Assembly (NCBI GenBank): GCA_049965515.1
Contig: JBMFWG010000002.1
Span: 1 to 64,000, forward strand
DNA from: UBA4572 sp049965515
GTDB taxonomy: Bacteria > Nitrospirota > Leptospirillia > Leptospirillales > Leptospirillaceae
Direction: 5' to 3'
Length of the DNA: 64,000 nt
Shown here: positions 35,205 to 44,860 of the stretch, in pieces
How the letters are laid out: every line of letters begins with the position of its first letter
How positions within the stretch are numbered: position 1 is the first letter of the stretch
Translations under genes and position numbers: made by a program
The notes under the pieces: model-generated
Databases searched by the model: none
Told to the model about the DNA's origin: nothing
Seen by the model: the letters and a program-made list of their open reading frames with translations, nothing else

Positions 35205-37039
35205 GTCGAGGGAGTGGGTTTTGTGAGAAAGATCCTCAGAAGATCTATGGCTCCTGGGGTCATTCCCCGTAAGGAAAGAGCCTGATGAAGGGAGGTCGGG
35301 CGAGATTTCCGGAGGCGGGTCCGAACCTCGTTTGAAAGGCCTGGAATGTCACGCTCAAAAAGGGAGGGAGGGATAGGAAGGTCTTCCATGCGGTCCCAGC
35401 GTTCCATGGAGATGCGAACATAACCTTCGTATTTGATGTCTTGCTCCAGAGCGTCAATCCAGAGGGGAGGGATCGATGAAAAATCGAGACCTTGTTCGTG
35501 AAGGATCTGTCGAAGTGTCACATCGGGGGATCGAAGCCGGTGGTAAAGGGATTTTCCTTCATAGCGGGAGGAGTGAAGGAGCTCTCTCAGAGAATTCTGA
35601 TACTCGATCCGGTTATTGAAAGCCTCAGTCTGTTCCGGGGAGAGCAACCCCAGGGCGATGGCCTGAGGAGTCAGTCGCTCCACGGCATTATCATTTCGAA
35701 TATAGAGACGGTTTTCCGCGCGACTGGTGAACATCCGGTAGGGTTCATCAATACTGTGGGTGACAAGATCATCGACCATGACACCGATATAAGAGGATTG
35801 ACGATCGGGAATCCAGGAAGAGAGTCCTTGTGAAAATCGGGCGGCATTGATTCCAGCCACGAGACCTTGTCCGGCAGCCTCCTCATATCCTGTCGTCCCG
35901 TTAATCTGTCCGGCCAAAAAAAGATTGGGAGTCGATTTGACCGCAAGAGTATGATGGAGCTGATCGGGAAAGACAAAGTCGTATTCCACCGCATAGCCGG
36001 GGCGAAGGATAATGGCGTTTTCGAGTCCCGGAATGGAGGAGAGAATGTGTTGCTGGACATCGACCGGGAGGCTAGTGGAGATGCCATTCGGGTAGAACTC
36101 ATCAACATCAAGACCTTCGGGTTCGATAAAGATATGGTGGGTCAAATGATCTGGAAACTTGACGATCTTGTCTTCGATCGAGGGACAATACCGAGGACCG
36201 ATTCCATGGATTTTTCCCGAATAAAGGGGAGATCTGTCCAGATTCTTCTGAATGATGTCGCGGGTCTCTGGGGTGGTATGGGTCAAAAAACAGGGAAGAG
36301 GCGGGCCCCCGAAGAAAAGGGTCTCGGGGGGAGGTGCGAGCTGTGAGAAAAAGGGAAGAGGTAGATCCCCCGGCTGGGGCTCCATCCGGGAGAAATCGAT
36401 GGATCGTCCCTGAAGTCTGGGAGGCGTCCCGGTCTTGAGTCGACCGAGAGAAAGTCCACATTCTCCGGAAAGAAATTGAGACAGTGACAGGGAGGAGCGC
36501 TCCCCCCCCCTCCCCCCTGAGCTGGAGGAAAGGCCGATATGAAGGTGGCCATTGAGGAAGGTCCCTGAGGTGAGGACAAGGGAGTTAAAGGAAAGTCGTG
36601 ATCCGTCGGAAAGAGTCAGTGAAGAAAGGCGATCTCCGGATCTTTCAAGAGAGATGACCTCTCCCTGCCGAAGAAAAAGATTGGGGTGGGAGTCCAAAAG
36701 GCGTCGAGAGAGCATCCTGTAACGGTGACGGTCGCATTGGGCGCGGATGGCCTGGACGGCGGCTCCCTTGCGGGTATTCAGAACCCGAAGCTGAAGGGCT
36801 GATTGATCGGCAAGAACACCCATGGCCCCACCCATCGCATCGATTTCCCGGACAATGTGCCCTTTCCCTATTCCGCCAACAGAGGGATTGCAGGACATTT
36901 GGCCGATGAGGTCAAGGTGAAGGGTCAAAAGAAGGGTACGTGACCCTTGGCGAGCCGAGGCGTAGGCCGCCTCAATGCCGGCATGACCACCCCCGACAAC
37001 GATGACCTCCCAATGATTATTTTTCGGGAGTTGAGTCAT
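35201..37039 (-). CDS. mnmG: tRNA 5-carboxymethylaminomethyluridine synthase subunit MnmG
   Basis: A 612-residue FAD protein (GidA). It has the dinucleotide fold VVGGGHAGIEAAYASARQG, the GGIGKGHIVREIDAMGG block and, downstream, GQINGTTGYEEAAGQGLVAG. With MnmE it adds a carboxymethylaminomethyl group to wobble U34. One base separates it from mnmE. Length is usual for the family. Confidence 0.97.
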   Translation of the reverse strand: MTQLPKNNHWEVIVVGGGHAGIEAAYASARQGSRTLLLTLHLDLIGQMSCNPSVGGIGKGHIVREIDAMGGAMGVLADQSALQLRVLNTRKGAAVQAIRAQCDRHRYRMLSRRLLDSHPNLFLRQGEVISLERSGDRLSSLTLSDGSRLSFNSLVLTSGTFLNGHLHIGLSSSSGGRGGERSSLSLSQFLSGECGLSLGRLKTGTPPRLQGRSIDFSRMEPQPGDLPLPFFSQLAPPPETLFFGGPPLPCFLTHTTPETRDIIQKNLDRSPLYSGKIHGIGPRYCPSIEDKIVKFPDHLTHHIFIEPEGLDVDEFYPNGISTSLPVDVQQHILSSIPGLENAIILRPGYAVEYDFVFPDQLHHTLAVKSTPNLFLAGQINGTTGYEEAAGQGLVAGINAARFSQGLSSWIPDRQSSYIGVMVDDLVTHSIDEPYRMFTSRAENRLYIRNDNAVERLTPQAIALGLLSPEQTEAFNNRIEYQNSLRELLHSSRYEGKSLYHRLRSPDVTLRQILHEQGLDFSSIPPLWIDALEQDIKYEGYVRISMERWDRMEDLPIPPSLFERDIPGLSNEVRTRLRKSRPTSLHQALSLRGMTPGAIDLLRIFLTKPTPST

Positions 37040-37040
37040 T

Positions 37041-38363
37041 TTATTTTCCTAGGCAAAAACGGGAAAAGACCTGATCATAGATTTCCTCTGTGGAAATCAT
37101 TCCTGTTCCATCTTCCAATAGAATACGGGCCTCTTCAAGAGAGGAAAGGGCCAAATCGAAGGCCTGGGATTGAAGAGCTTTTTCTGCCTGGGCGAGGACC
37201 TTTAAAAAGGAGGAAAGTGCCTGGAACTGGCGGTCGGAATCGAGGAGAGGATCCGAAGTGTTATGGTTCGAGTAAAAGTCTTTGGCAAGAGAAATCAGGG
37301 AATCATGCAGGGCTCGCAGTCCTTTTCTGGTTCGGGCGGAGACAGCAAAATCAGGGAGGAGGGTGGCAGGATGGGGCGACACATCGATCTTGTTCCAGAC
37401 CGTCAAAGAAGGGGTCCGAGTGGAAAAGGGAAGAGGCGTGGGCGTATCCGGAGAGGTGACCCAAAGAAGAAGATCGACATGGGCAATCGTTTTCCGAGCC
37501 TTGGAAATCCCCATGCCCTCAATGACATCATGGGAGGAGCGAAAGCCGGCTGAGTCGAGAAGAAGAAGGTCCCCAAAGGGAAGGGAAAGTCGTCCTTCGA
37601 GAAGATCACGCGTCGTTCCGGGATAGGGAGAAACGATCGCGCGGTCAGATTGGAGAAGACGGTTAAAAAGAGAGGACTTTCCGGAATTGGGAGGCCCGGC
37701 CAGCAAAACCGAGAAAGATGAAAAAACTCTCCGGTGTTTTCGAAAGAGAGAAAGTTGGTTGCGCGAGAGATGCTGGAGGTTGTGAATTTTAGAAAAAAGG
37801 AGGGAGTGGAAAGAGAGCTGATCGGAGTCAGCCACCTCCTCCGGGTAGTCAAGAAAGGCATAAAATGAAGCGAGCAAATCCAGAAAGGCCTCTCTGATCC
37901 TGGCAAGAGGATGATGTTCCGGATGAGAAAAAGAAAAATGGGCCGACAGAAATTCTCCGTAGGTCGGTGCCGTGATCATCCGGTGGAGAGATTCTGCCTT
38001 GAGAAGGGAAATCTTCCCGTTCTTATAGGAGCGTAGGGAAAATTCTCCCGGTTTTGCCTGGCGGATTCCGCACGCTTCGATTGAGCGAAGAATGGCCCTC
38101 ATATTTTGAGGGTTTCCATGAGCATGAATCTCGACCACATCTTCGCCGGTAAAGGAATGGGGGGCAGGAAAAAAAAGGACAAGGACCGTATCAACGGCTT
38201 GTCCTCGCATTTGGAGAGTCATGAGTGTCGCTTTACGGGGTTCCGGGCATGGGGAGTCTGGAAAAAGGGAGTGAATCTTGGTCCAGAGCTTCACTCCCGA
38301 AAGACGAAGAATCCCGACGGGCTGTGGGACAAGGGCCGTTACCGGAGCGACGATGGAGTCCAT
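37041..38363 (-). CDS. mnmE: tRNA modification GTPase MnmE
   Basis: A 440-residue GTPase (TrmE). The N-terminal folate-binding domain includes SFTGEDVVEIHAHGNP. The G domain has P-loop GPPNSGKSSLFNRLL, PGTTRDLLEG, DSAGFR and NKID. The C-terminus ends FCLGK, carrying the conserved catalytic cysteine region. Partner of MnmG in U34 modification. Confidence 0.97.
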   Translation of the reverse strand: MDSIVAPVTALVPQPVGILRLSGVKLWTKIHSLFPDSPCPEPRKATLMTLQMRGQAVDTVLVLFFPAPHSFTGEDVVEIHAHGNPQNMRAILRSIEACGIRQAKPGEFSLRSYKNGKISLLKAESLHRMITAPTYGEFLSAHFSFSHPEHHPLARIREAFLDLLASFYAFLDYPEEVADSDQLSFHSLLFSKIHNLQHLSRNQLSLFRKHRRVFSSFSVLLAGPPNSGKSSLFNRLLQSDRAIVSPYPGTTRDLLEGRLSLPFGDLLLLDSAGFRSSHDVIEGMGISKARKTIAHVDLLLWVTSPDTPTPLPFSTRTPSLTVWNKIDVSPHPATLLPDFAVSARTRKGLRALHDSLISLAKDFYSNHNTSDPLLDSDRQFQALSSFLKVLAQAEKALQSQAFDLALSSLEEARILLEDGTGMISTEEIYDQVFSRFCLGK

Positions 38364-38387
38364 GGCTAGGGACTCTCGAAGAGGGCC

Positions 38388-39941
38388 TTATTTGGCAGGA
38401 ATTGTTTTGAAGACATAACGCATGAGCACATATTGTTGTCCAATGGTCAGAAGATTGTTGACAATCCAGTAGAGGACAAGACCTGACGGAAAATTAAGGA
38501 AAAAGAAGGTCATGACGACCGGCAGAAAGAGCATGATCCGCCGTTGCATCGGATCCGGCGTCGATGGTGTGAGCTTCGTTTGGATCACCATGGTGATTCC
38601 CATGATGATGGGAAAGATATAATACGGATCCTTGATGGAGAGGTCATGAATCCAGAGGAGAAAGGGAGCCTGTCTCAACTCCACGGTGTTGTTGAGGATG
38701 TTATAAAGAGCCACAAATACAGGGATTTGGACGAGGACGGGAAGACATCCCCCTAATGGGTTAATTCGGCGTTCTTTATACAGTTCCATCATGGCGGCAT
38801 TGAGCTGGGCCTTGTCGTCCTTGAATTTTGCCTGGAGTTTTTTGATCTCGGGCTGAAGCTGTTGCATTTGATTCATGGAGCGGAAGGACATATAAGCCAG
38901 GGGAGAAAATAGAATCTTGATCAGGAGTGTCACGAAAATGATGGCAAAACCATAGTTTTGCATATGTGTGTAAAGAGTCGAGAGAAAGACGAAAAGAAAT
39001 TTCGCGAGGAAGCTGACAAGCGTAATCCGACCAAAGAGAAACCAGCCAAAATCGACGGTGTCGAGAAGTCCCGGTTCGGCCGACTTGAGAAGGGAGTACC
39101 TCTTCGGTTCTCCGGTGAGAAAGAGGGTGGCGTGAGCGGTGTTGAAGGAAAGACGTATAAAGGAGTTGGTCTTGTCCTTGATAATTTCTGTGGAGGCGGG
39201 GGAACCTTTAAGAGAAATATATCCAATGAAGTATTTGGTTTCATTGCCAACCCAGATAAGGGAGGTAGGGGGGAAAACCTCAGAGATATCTTTTTTGAAT
39301 TCGTTCATCTTTCCGTCGGGAGTGCCGTAAATGGGACCCTGGAATTCCGTTCCGATGAATTGAGTTTCATCGGACATCCCGAAGTTCAGTCCTGGCAGAA
39401 AGACGAGGGGGAGATGGTCTGGGTTGTCCACCGTGACAGACACGTGATACCCCTGGGGGGCAAGAGAATAAGAGAGGGTCACCGGGTGGTTGTTAAAGGC
39501 GTAAAAAAGAGAAAGAGTGGAAGGGGTTGTGACCTGGAGATTCGTGGAGGAGAGGGGGGCTCCATTATAAGTCATCCGGACAAGCGTCAACGGAAGAAGT
39601 CCATTCTTGTCATGAACGACAAGCCCTCCGCCCATAAAGCCTGGCTTTGAGCGAAGAAGATCAATATTCGACTTCTTGTCGGAGGTGAAGTAGGACAGGA
39701 GTTTCCATCCGGTCATCGTGCCGGAGGTCTGGGAGAAGGTAAGGCGAATATCTTTGTTCGAAAGGGAAAGAAGGGAAGACTCCATATCATTGATCATCGG
39801 AACAGAGATCAGATTGGAGGAAATAATCCCCTTGCCATTCGTCGGAGGCGAAGGAGCAGAAGGGTGGGTAGAGAAGTAGTAATACAGGAGAAAGTTAAAG
39901 CCCAAGACGAGGGCAATGAGGGGAAGCATTTTCTTTAACAT
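38388..39941 (-). CDS. yidC: Membrane protein insertase YidC
   Basis: A 517-residue inner-membrane insertase of the Gram-negative type. It has an N-terminal TM helix (MLPLIALVLGFNFLLYYYFS), a large periplasmic beta domain, then five TM helices with the MQQLQPEIKKLQAKFKDDK cytoplasmic hairpin and PLGGCLPVLVQIPVFVALY. It works with SecYEG or alone. It lies between yidD and mnmE in the conserved rpmH-rnpA-yidD-yidC-mnmE order. Confidence 0.97.
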   Translation of the reverse strand: MLKKMLPLIALVLGFNFLLYYYFSTHPSAPSPPTNGKGIISSNLISVPMINDMESSLLSLSNKDIRLTFSQTSGTMTGWKLLSYFTSDKKSNIDLLRSKPGFMGGGLVVHDKNGLLPLTLVRMTYNGAPLSSTNLQVTTPSTLSLFYAFNNHPVTLSYSLAPQGYHVSVTVDNPDHLPLVFLPGLNFGMSDETQFIGTEFQGPIYGTPDGKMNEFKKDISEVFPPTSLIWVGNETKYFIGYISLKGSPASTEIIKDKTNSFIRLSFNTAHATLFLTGEPKRYSLLKSAEPGLLDTVDFGWFLFGRITLVSFLAKFLFVFLSTLYTHMQNYGFAIIFVTLLIKILFSPLAYMSFRSMNQMQQLQPEIKKLQAKFKDDKAQLNAAMMELYKERRINPLGGCLPVLVQIPVFVALYNILNNTVELRQAPFLLWIHDLSIKDPYYIFPIIMGITMVIQTKLTPSTPDPMQRRIMLFLPVVMTFFFLNFPSGLVLYWIVNNLLTIGQQYVLMRYVFKTIPAK

Positions 39942-39978
39942 CTAAATGGCACTTTCTTTATTGGGGGGTGAAAAGAGG

Positions 39979-40179
39979 TCATGGAAAGTCGATGCCACCG
40001 GGATGAAAGGGGTGACAACGTAAAATCCTGAAAATTGATTTGATCAGGGCTCGATGAAATGGGTATTTGTCGAAGGACAGGCGGGCGTATTCAGAGCAGG
40101 AAGGATAAAAACGGCAGGATTGGGGGAGAAAAGGTGAAATATACCTCTGATAGAGAGAAATCAAACCCTGCATCGTCAT
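39979..40179 (-). CDS. yidD: Membrane protein insertion efficiency factor YidD
   Basis: A 66-residue protein with the diagnostic core ISLYQRYISPFLPQSCRFYPSCSEYA, shown here by its parts QRYISPFLP, CRFYPSCSEYA and CHPFHPGG. Three conserved cysteines are kept. It overlaps rnpA by 4 nt and assists YidC-dependent insertion. Confidence 0.94.
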   Translation of the reverse strand: MTMQGLISLYQRYISPFLPQSCRFYPSCSEYARLSFDKYPFHRALIKSIFRILRCHPFHPGGIDFP

Positions 40180-40499
40180 GCCTTCAGCCGTGAAAGCGTT
40201 TTTCGGGCCTGAACCATCTGATCGAGTAACTGATCAAAGGACGTTGTCAGCGCGGGACTCCGGCCCATGATGACATAATACCCGGGAGGGAAGCCTTCGG
40301 TGAGTCGATAGGCTTCCCTCAGGCGTCTCCGCACCCGGTTTCTGAAAACGGCCTTCCCAATCTTCTTTCCGACGAGTACGCTGAGCCGGTAATCGCTGGA
40401 ATTGTCACAGAGAAGGACAAAGGATGATGACACAACCTTTATGCCGGGAGATTCGATGATGCGTTGGATTTCACCACGGGTAAGCGAGACAGGCTTCAA
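40176..40499 (-). CDS. rnpA: Ribonuclease P protein component
   Basis: A 107-residue basic protein. The RNA-binding signature KKIGKAVFRNRVRRRLREAY is clear. It assists the rnpB RNA found at the left window edge. The start is TTG at 40499, 12 nt after the rpmH stop; the N-terminus lacks the usual LKKxxEF pattern in exact form but aligns over the rest. Confidence 0.95.
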   Translation of the reverse strand: MKPVSLTRGEIQRIIESPGIKVVSSSFVLLCDNSSDYRLSVLVGKKIGKAVFRNRVRRRLREAYRLTEGFPPGYYVIMGRSPALTTSFDQLLDQMVQARKTLSRLKA

Positions 40500-40511
40500 T
40501 CTCGAGTCGCT

Positions 40512-40646
40512 TTAAACGGAAAGCTTGTAGCGACCCTTTGCGCGTCTTTTTTTCAAAACTTTACGCCCGGCCGTTGTGGCCATGCGTTTTCTGAAGCCGT
40601 GGGTTCGGGCCCGGCGAAGATTGCTGGGATTAAAGGTCAAAGACAT
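40512..40646 (-). CDS. rpmH: 50S ribosomal protein L34
   Basis: A 44-residue protein translated directly from the minus strand. It starts MSLTFNPSNLRRARTHGFRK and ends GRYKLSV, with the invariant RTHGFRKRMAT core. The ATG is preceded by AAGGAGTTTTTC. The usual divergent dnaA is not next to it; rplI is upstream instead. Confidence 0.96.
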   Translation of the reverse strand: MSLTFNPSNLRRARTHGFRKRMATTAGRKVLKKRRAKGRYKLSV

Positions 40647-40677
40647 GAAAAACTCCTTCTTGAGTTATGCCAAATAA

Positions 40678-41139
40678 CTACTGTGCGGTCTCCGGAACGA
40701 TCTGGATCTTGAGGGAGCAATGAATCCCATGACCGAGACTGACGGAGAGAACATGTTCACCCAGTTCGCGCAGGGGAGATTCGATATGAATCTGCTTTTT
40801 GTCGAGAGACACATTGTGAGAGGAGAGGATGTCTGCGATGTGCATGGAGGTGACAGATCCAAAAATCTTGCCGTTTTGTCCCACCTTCACCGGAACGGGA
40901 AGAACAAGTTCAGAGAGGGTCTGGGCCAGATTCTGGAGGCGTTCTTTTTCTTTCTGGGCCGCTTTCCGGATTTTTTCCTTATGCATTTCAAGGGCGGCAA
41001 TTTCGGCTTTTCCTGCCAGAACACACAGGTGGTTCGGGAGGAGAAAGTTGCGGGCGTACCCTGCAGACACGGAAACAAGATCTCCGGCTTCGCCAAGATT
41101 GTCAATGTTCTGTTTTAAGATAACGTTCGTCTTGCCCAT
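40678..41139 (-). CDS. rplI: 50S ribosomal protein L9
   Basis: A 153-residue protein with the N-terminal L9 signature VILKQNIDNLGEAGDLVSV and AGYARNFLLPNHLCV, a long central helix, and a C-terminal domain (GKIFGSVTSMHIADIL). In many genomes rplI follows rpsF-rpsR; here it is alone upstream of rpmH. The ATG follows GGAGAGACC. Confidence 0.96.
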   Translation of the reverse strand: MGKTNVILKQNIDNLGEAGDLVSVSAGYARNFLLPNHLCVLAGKAEIAALEMHKEKIRKAAQKEKERLQNLAQTLSELVLPVPVKVGQNGKIFGSVTSMHIADILSSHNVSLDKKQIHIESPLRELGEHVLSVSLGHGIHCSLKIQIVPETAQ

Positions 41140-41173
41140 GGTCTCTCCAGGTTTTTAAAAGTTAAACTTCAAT

Positions 41174-41202
41174 AATATAACAGGCGAACAAAGCAAAATC
41201 AA
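41174..41202 (-). promoter_or_regulatory. Sigma-70 promoter of rplI (and rpmH-rnpA)
   Basis: On the minus strand TTGATT (41202-41197), a 17-bp spacer, then TATATT (41179-41174). The rest of the 41140-41318 divergent gap is AT-rich, with a TAGAAT (41298) that could serve the cbi operon but lacks a good -35. No cobalamin riboswitch or DnaA box cluster was recognised. Confidence 0.6.
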
Positions 41203-41318
41203 TGAAAATGAAGGGACAATAATTGGCATGGGAAATTATGGACGGATCGTTGAAGAGAAGGAAAGAACGAGGTTAAACTCTTAAAAACGAGATTCAATAG
41301 AATATCTCAGGAGAGTTG

Positions 41319-42425
41319 ATGAGAACAGGCTTTACGACGGGAGCCTGCGCCCAGGCGGGAGTCAAGGCCTCGCTTGAGGCCTTGGTGAGTGGGGCCTTCT
41401 CCGGTCAAGTCACGATCCGTCTCCCCAATGGGAAGGAGGCGAGTTTCCCCATCTTCCGGGAGATCCATCTCGATGGAGTCCGGGAAAGAAGGGCCGCGTG
41501 CTCAATCATTAAAGACGGGGGGGATGATCCCGACTGTACCCATGGAGCTGAAATTGAAATTGAGGTGACCGTAGACGAAGGCGGGGGGGTGACCTATGTT
41601 GCCGGGACAGGCGTGGGGACGATCACTAAGCCCGGACTCTCCCTTTCGGTGGGGGAGCCGGCCATCAACCCCGTCCCCCGGAAATTTATGGAAAAGGAAT
41701 TTGCCGGGTTAAAAAAAAGGCTTGAGGAAAAATATGGCCTGAACAATGCCGGTGTCACCATCAAAATTTCCATCGTGGATGGGGTCGAAAGAGCAAAAAA
41801 AACCTTGAATGAAAGATTGGGGATCACTGGCGGTCTTTCGATCCTTGGGACGAAGGGGATCGTGGTTCCGTTCAGTACGGCCGCCTATCGCGCAAGCATT
41901 TCCCAATCCATGGATGTGGCCAAAGCCCGAGGGATCGAGACGATTGTCCTGACGACGGGAGGGCAAAGCGAGGCCTTTGCCATGAAACTCTACCCGGAAA
42001 TTCCCCCTGAAGGGTTTATCCAGATTGGGGACTTTACGGGCTTTTCAGTCAAGGAGGCGGGGAAGAAGACATTTTCGCAAATCATCATGGCTGGATTTTT
42101 GGGGAAATTTTCAAAGCTGGCAAAAGGGGTGACTCAGACCCATGCAGCCGGATCCCAGGTTGATCTTGAATTTTTGGCCGCGCTTGCCCGGGAGACAGGA
42201 TCAGACGAAACCGTTTGCCGGCAAATCGCGGGCGCGAATACCGCTCGCCATGTAGGGGAAATCCTTGAAAAAGAAGGAAATCTCGACTTCTTCTCCGTGC
42301 TTTGCTCAAGAATCCTTCGCCATTTGGAAAAACTTTCACCTCGCCCTCCCATTATCAAGGTCCTGATTACAAATTTTGAAGGAAAGCTTGTGGGTTCTGC
42401 TATGAGCAAACGAGATCAAGATTGA
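41319..42425 (+). CDS. cbiD: Cobalt-precorrin-5B C1-methyltransferase
   Basis: About 368 residues. It begins MRTGFTTGACAQAGVKASL, the CbiD hallmark, followed by DGGDDPDCTHGAEIEIEV and EPAINPVPRKF. It transfers a methyl group to C1 during ring contraction in anaerobic cobalamin synthesis. ATG at 41319 (AGGAG 6 nt upstream). The stop overlaps cbiE. Confidence 0.95.
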   Translation: MRTGFTTGACAQAGVKASLEALVSGAFSGQVTIRLPNGKEASFPIFREIHLDGVRERRAACSIIKDGGDDPDCTHGAEIEIEVTVDEGGGVTYVAGTGVGTITKPGLSLSVGEPAINPVPRKFMEKEFAGLKKRLEEKYGLNNAGVTIKISIVDGVERAKKTLNERLGITGGLSILGTKGIVVPFSTAAYRASISQSMDVAKARGIETIVLTTGGQSEAFAMKLYPEIPPEGFIQIGDFTGFSVKEAGKKTFSQIIMAGFLGKFSKLAKGVTQTHAAGSQVDLEFLAALARETGSDETVCRQIAGANTARHVGEILEKEGNLDFFSVLCSRILRHLEKLSPRPPIIKVLITNFEGKLVGSAMSKRDQD

Positions 42426-43093
42426 AGGAAAAACCAAGGATTTACCTCGTAGGAGTAGAACCTGACGGTCCGGACCCAGAACGCCCTCCTCTTTCGGAAT
42501 TGCTCGGGTCGACTCGCCTTGCGATCGGGGGACGCCGTCATCTCGACCCTCTGAGAGAAAGGATGGGGGCAGAGACAGAATTACTTCCGGTGACGTCCAA
42601 CATTCCCGAGGTGATTGAAAGACTCATGCGATTCCTGAAAGAGGGAAAAGCGGATGAAAAGGCCCTTGTCCTGGCGACAGGAGATCCTCTTTACTATGGA
42701 ATCGGGGGAGCGATAACAAAGTCTCTACCCGGAGAGTCAATGGTGATCATCCCAGCCGCGACCCTCGTCCAAAGAGCCTTTGCCCTGCTCCGGGAGCCCT
42801 GGGAAAAGGTCCGGGTCGGAAGCCTTCACAGCAAGAAAGAAACGCCTGACCTGATGGCCGGACGCTGGGCCTTTTACACGGGAGGGAGCCAGGGCCCAGC
42901 CGAGGTCTGCGCCATGATCCTGGAGCGTGGATTTCATATACGAAATATGGCGATTCTCGAAGAAATAGGAATGAAAGGCGAACGAATCAGAACCTTTCCC
43001 CGCATAGACGCGGTCCATGAAATACCTGCCGACATCAAGCCGCTCAACATGGTGGTTTTGACAATAGAAGGAGCGGCTTCCCATGAATCATGA
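42422..43093 (+). CDS. cbiE: Cobalt-precorrin-7 C5-methyltransferase
   Basis: A 223-residue tetrapyrrole methylase. It has IYLVGVEPDGPDPERPPLSE, the LAIGGRRHLDPL segment and the SAM-pocket ALVLATGDPLYYGIGG. The start is TTG, overlapping the cbiD stop. It is separate from CbiT here, unlike the fused CobL of aerobic pathways. Confidence 0.93.
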   Translation: MKEKPRIYLVGVEPDGPDPERPPLSELLGSTRLAIGGRRHLDPLRERMGAETELLPVTSNIPEVIERLMRFLKEGKADEKALVLATGDPLYYGIGGAITKSLPGESMVIIPAATLVQRAFALLREPWEKVRVGSLHSKKETPDLMAGRWAFYTGGSQGPAEVCAMILERGFHIRNMAILEEIGMKGERIRTFPRIDAVHEIPADIKPLNMVVLTIEGAASHES

Positions 43094-43688
43094 TCCCCGA
43101 CTCTTCGGTTTGCCGGAGGAGTCCTTTGTCTTTACCGTTCCCAGAAAGGGTCTGATTACAAAAACAGAGACGAGGGTGATCTCCTTGATGAAGCTGGATC
43201 TTCGACCCGGGCAGATTCTCTGGGATATCGGCGCGGGGTCGGGGTCGGTCGGAATTGAGGCCGCCCGGCTTGTGCCGGATCTTAAAGTGATTGCCGTCGA
43301 AAAAGATCCCGCCGATTTTGAGTGTCTGCAAAAAAATATTGGCGCCTTTGGCCTGGGAGAGAGGATCTTACCGATTTTGGGCAAGGCTCCAGAGGCGCTC
43401 TCGCAGGCCCCCCCGCCCGACAGAGTCTTTATCGGAGGATCGGGAGGACGAATGACCGACCTTCTCGATTATTGTCTGGAAAAAGGTAAAAATTTAGGGA
43501 TAGTAGCCAATTTTGCAACAATCGAAAATCTTGGCGAGGCTCTTGAGTGGGCGAAAAGGAAAAAAATGTCCCACGATATTGTCCACCTCCAGGTCGGGCG
43601 AGGGGTCCCCATCGTTGGTCTCACGAGGATCGAGGCCCAGAATCCTGTGACCATCCTGACACTCTTTCCGGCCGAGGCACTCTCATGA
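43083..43688 (+). CDS. cbiT: Cobalt-precorrin-6B C15-methyltransferase (decarboxylating)
   Basis: A 201-residue SAM enzyme. The family start GLPEESFVFTVPRKGLITK is followed by motif I LWDIGAGSGSVGIEAARL and VIAVEKDPADFECL. It overlaps cbiE by 11 nt and cbiG by 4 nt. Together CbiE and CbiT do the work of CobL. Confidence 0.94.
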   Translation: MNHDPRLFGLPEESFVFTVPRKGLITKTETRVISLMKLDLRPGQILWDIGAGSGSVGIEAARLVPDLKVIAVEKDPADFECLQKNIGAFGLGERILPILGKAPEALSQAPPPDRVFIGGSGGRMTDLLDYCLEKGKNLGIVANFATIENLGEALEWAKRKKMSHDIVHLQVGRGVPIVGLTRIEAQNPVTILTLFPAEALS

Positions 43689-44860
43689 CAACCGTGAACC
43701 CGGAGCCGGGGCCTCAGGAGATGAAGCTGGCCGTCGCAACAATTACCCGACCGGGTCTTCTCGTGGCGGCCCGGATTGCCCGGGACCATCGGGCGGATCT
43801 TTATGTCTCAGAAAAATACTTTTCCCATATCCCTGATGATCTCAAGGACAAGGCCAAGGTCTTTGACGGGGTGATCAAAAACCTCCTTCCCGAGCTTTTT
43901 TCCGGGTATGATGGGATTATTCTCATCATGGCCCTGGGGATCGTGGTTCGTTCAATTGCCCGTCTGGCGGAAGACAAGACCCGAGATCCTGCCGTTTTGG
44001 TGGGGGATGTCCAGGGGCGGTTCATGATCAGCGTCCTGTCGGGACATAGTGGAGGAGCGAACAAGCTAACCGAGGATGTCGCCCGAACCACAGGGGCTCT
44101 CCCGGTGATCACCACCGGAACCGATGTCTCCCAGACGGTGGCACCCGACATGATAGCCAAGGAGATCAGCGCTGTACTCACCCCCCATGACAATCTCAAG
44201 CGTGTCAGTTCGGCCATTGTCGATGGGGATCCGGTCCTTTTTCTGGATCTCGACAAGGTGCCGATTTCCTCCCTCGAGGGGCCCAAAAAACCAAACATCC
44301 TCGTGTCGTCAACCCTTCCAGATCCATTGCCGTCCATCCGGGCGGGGGTCTATATCACAATATCCAACGCTCTCCCCTCCCTGGGGGGAGTTCCCACGGT
44401 GCAACTCATTCCCCGCTGTCTGGGAATCGGTATCGGGTGCAACCGCGGGACAAGCGTCGAGGAGATCGAGGATCTTCTGATCGAGGTCATGGAACGGGAG
44501 AGATGGCACCCGGAGGCCATCCGGGCTTTCGGATCGATCGACCTCAAGAAGGACGAGGAAGGTATTCTCCAGTCGGCCGCCCGCAGGGGATTGCCGCTAT
44601 ATTTTTTCTCGCGTAATCAGCTGGAAGAGGTTCACGTTCCCAATCCCTCGGGAATCGTGAAAAAATATGTGGGGACTCCTGCCGTGGCGGAACCTTCGTC
44701 ATTGCTGGCCCTCCGGATGGCCCCGCCTCCCTGGCCGGGGAGGCCCAATCTGGTGGTTGAAAAGGTCAAGTCGAAAAATGCGACATTGGCCATTGCCCGC
44801 TGGACTCCGGAGACACCCTGGGAAATTCATCCCAACAGAAATGGAAAAGAACTGACATGA
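43685..44860 (+). CDS. cbiG: Cobalt-precorrin-5A hydrolase
   Basis: About 391 residues. It has IILIMALGIVVRSIARL, VLSGHSGGANKLTEDVA and PVITTGTDVSQTVA of the CbiG N-terminal domain, then a C-terminal domain with LGIGIGCNRGTSVEEIEDL. It opens the ring-A lactone with loss of acetaldehyde. Start ATG at 43685 overlaps the cbiT stop as ATGA; a longer upstream frame is a cbiT shadow. Confidence 0.93.
   Translation: MTTVNPEPGPQEMKLAVATITRPGLLVAARIARDHRADLYVSEKYFSHIPDDLKDKAKVFDGVIKNLLPELFSGYDGIILIMALGIVVRSIARLAEDKTRDPAVLVGDVQGRFMISVLSGHSGGANKLTEDVARTTGALPVITTGTDVSQTVAPDMIAKEISAVLTPHDNLKRVSSAIVDGDPVLFLDLDKVPISSLEGPKKPNILVSSTLPDPLPSIRAGVYITISNALPSLGGVPTVQLIPRCLGIGIGCNRGTSVEEIEDLLIEVMERERWHPEAIRAFGSIDLKKDEEGILQSAARRGLPLYFFSRNQLEEVHVPNPSGIVKKYVGTPAVAEPSSLLALRMAPPPWPGRPNLVVEKVKSKNATLAIARWTPETPWEIHPNRNGKELT

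Noticed and set aside
41140..41318. oriC or a cobalamin riboswitch in the AT-rich gap before cbiD
   Set aside because: No DnaA-box cluster and no conserved cobalamin-element blocks are visible, and GC skew does not change sign here.
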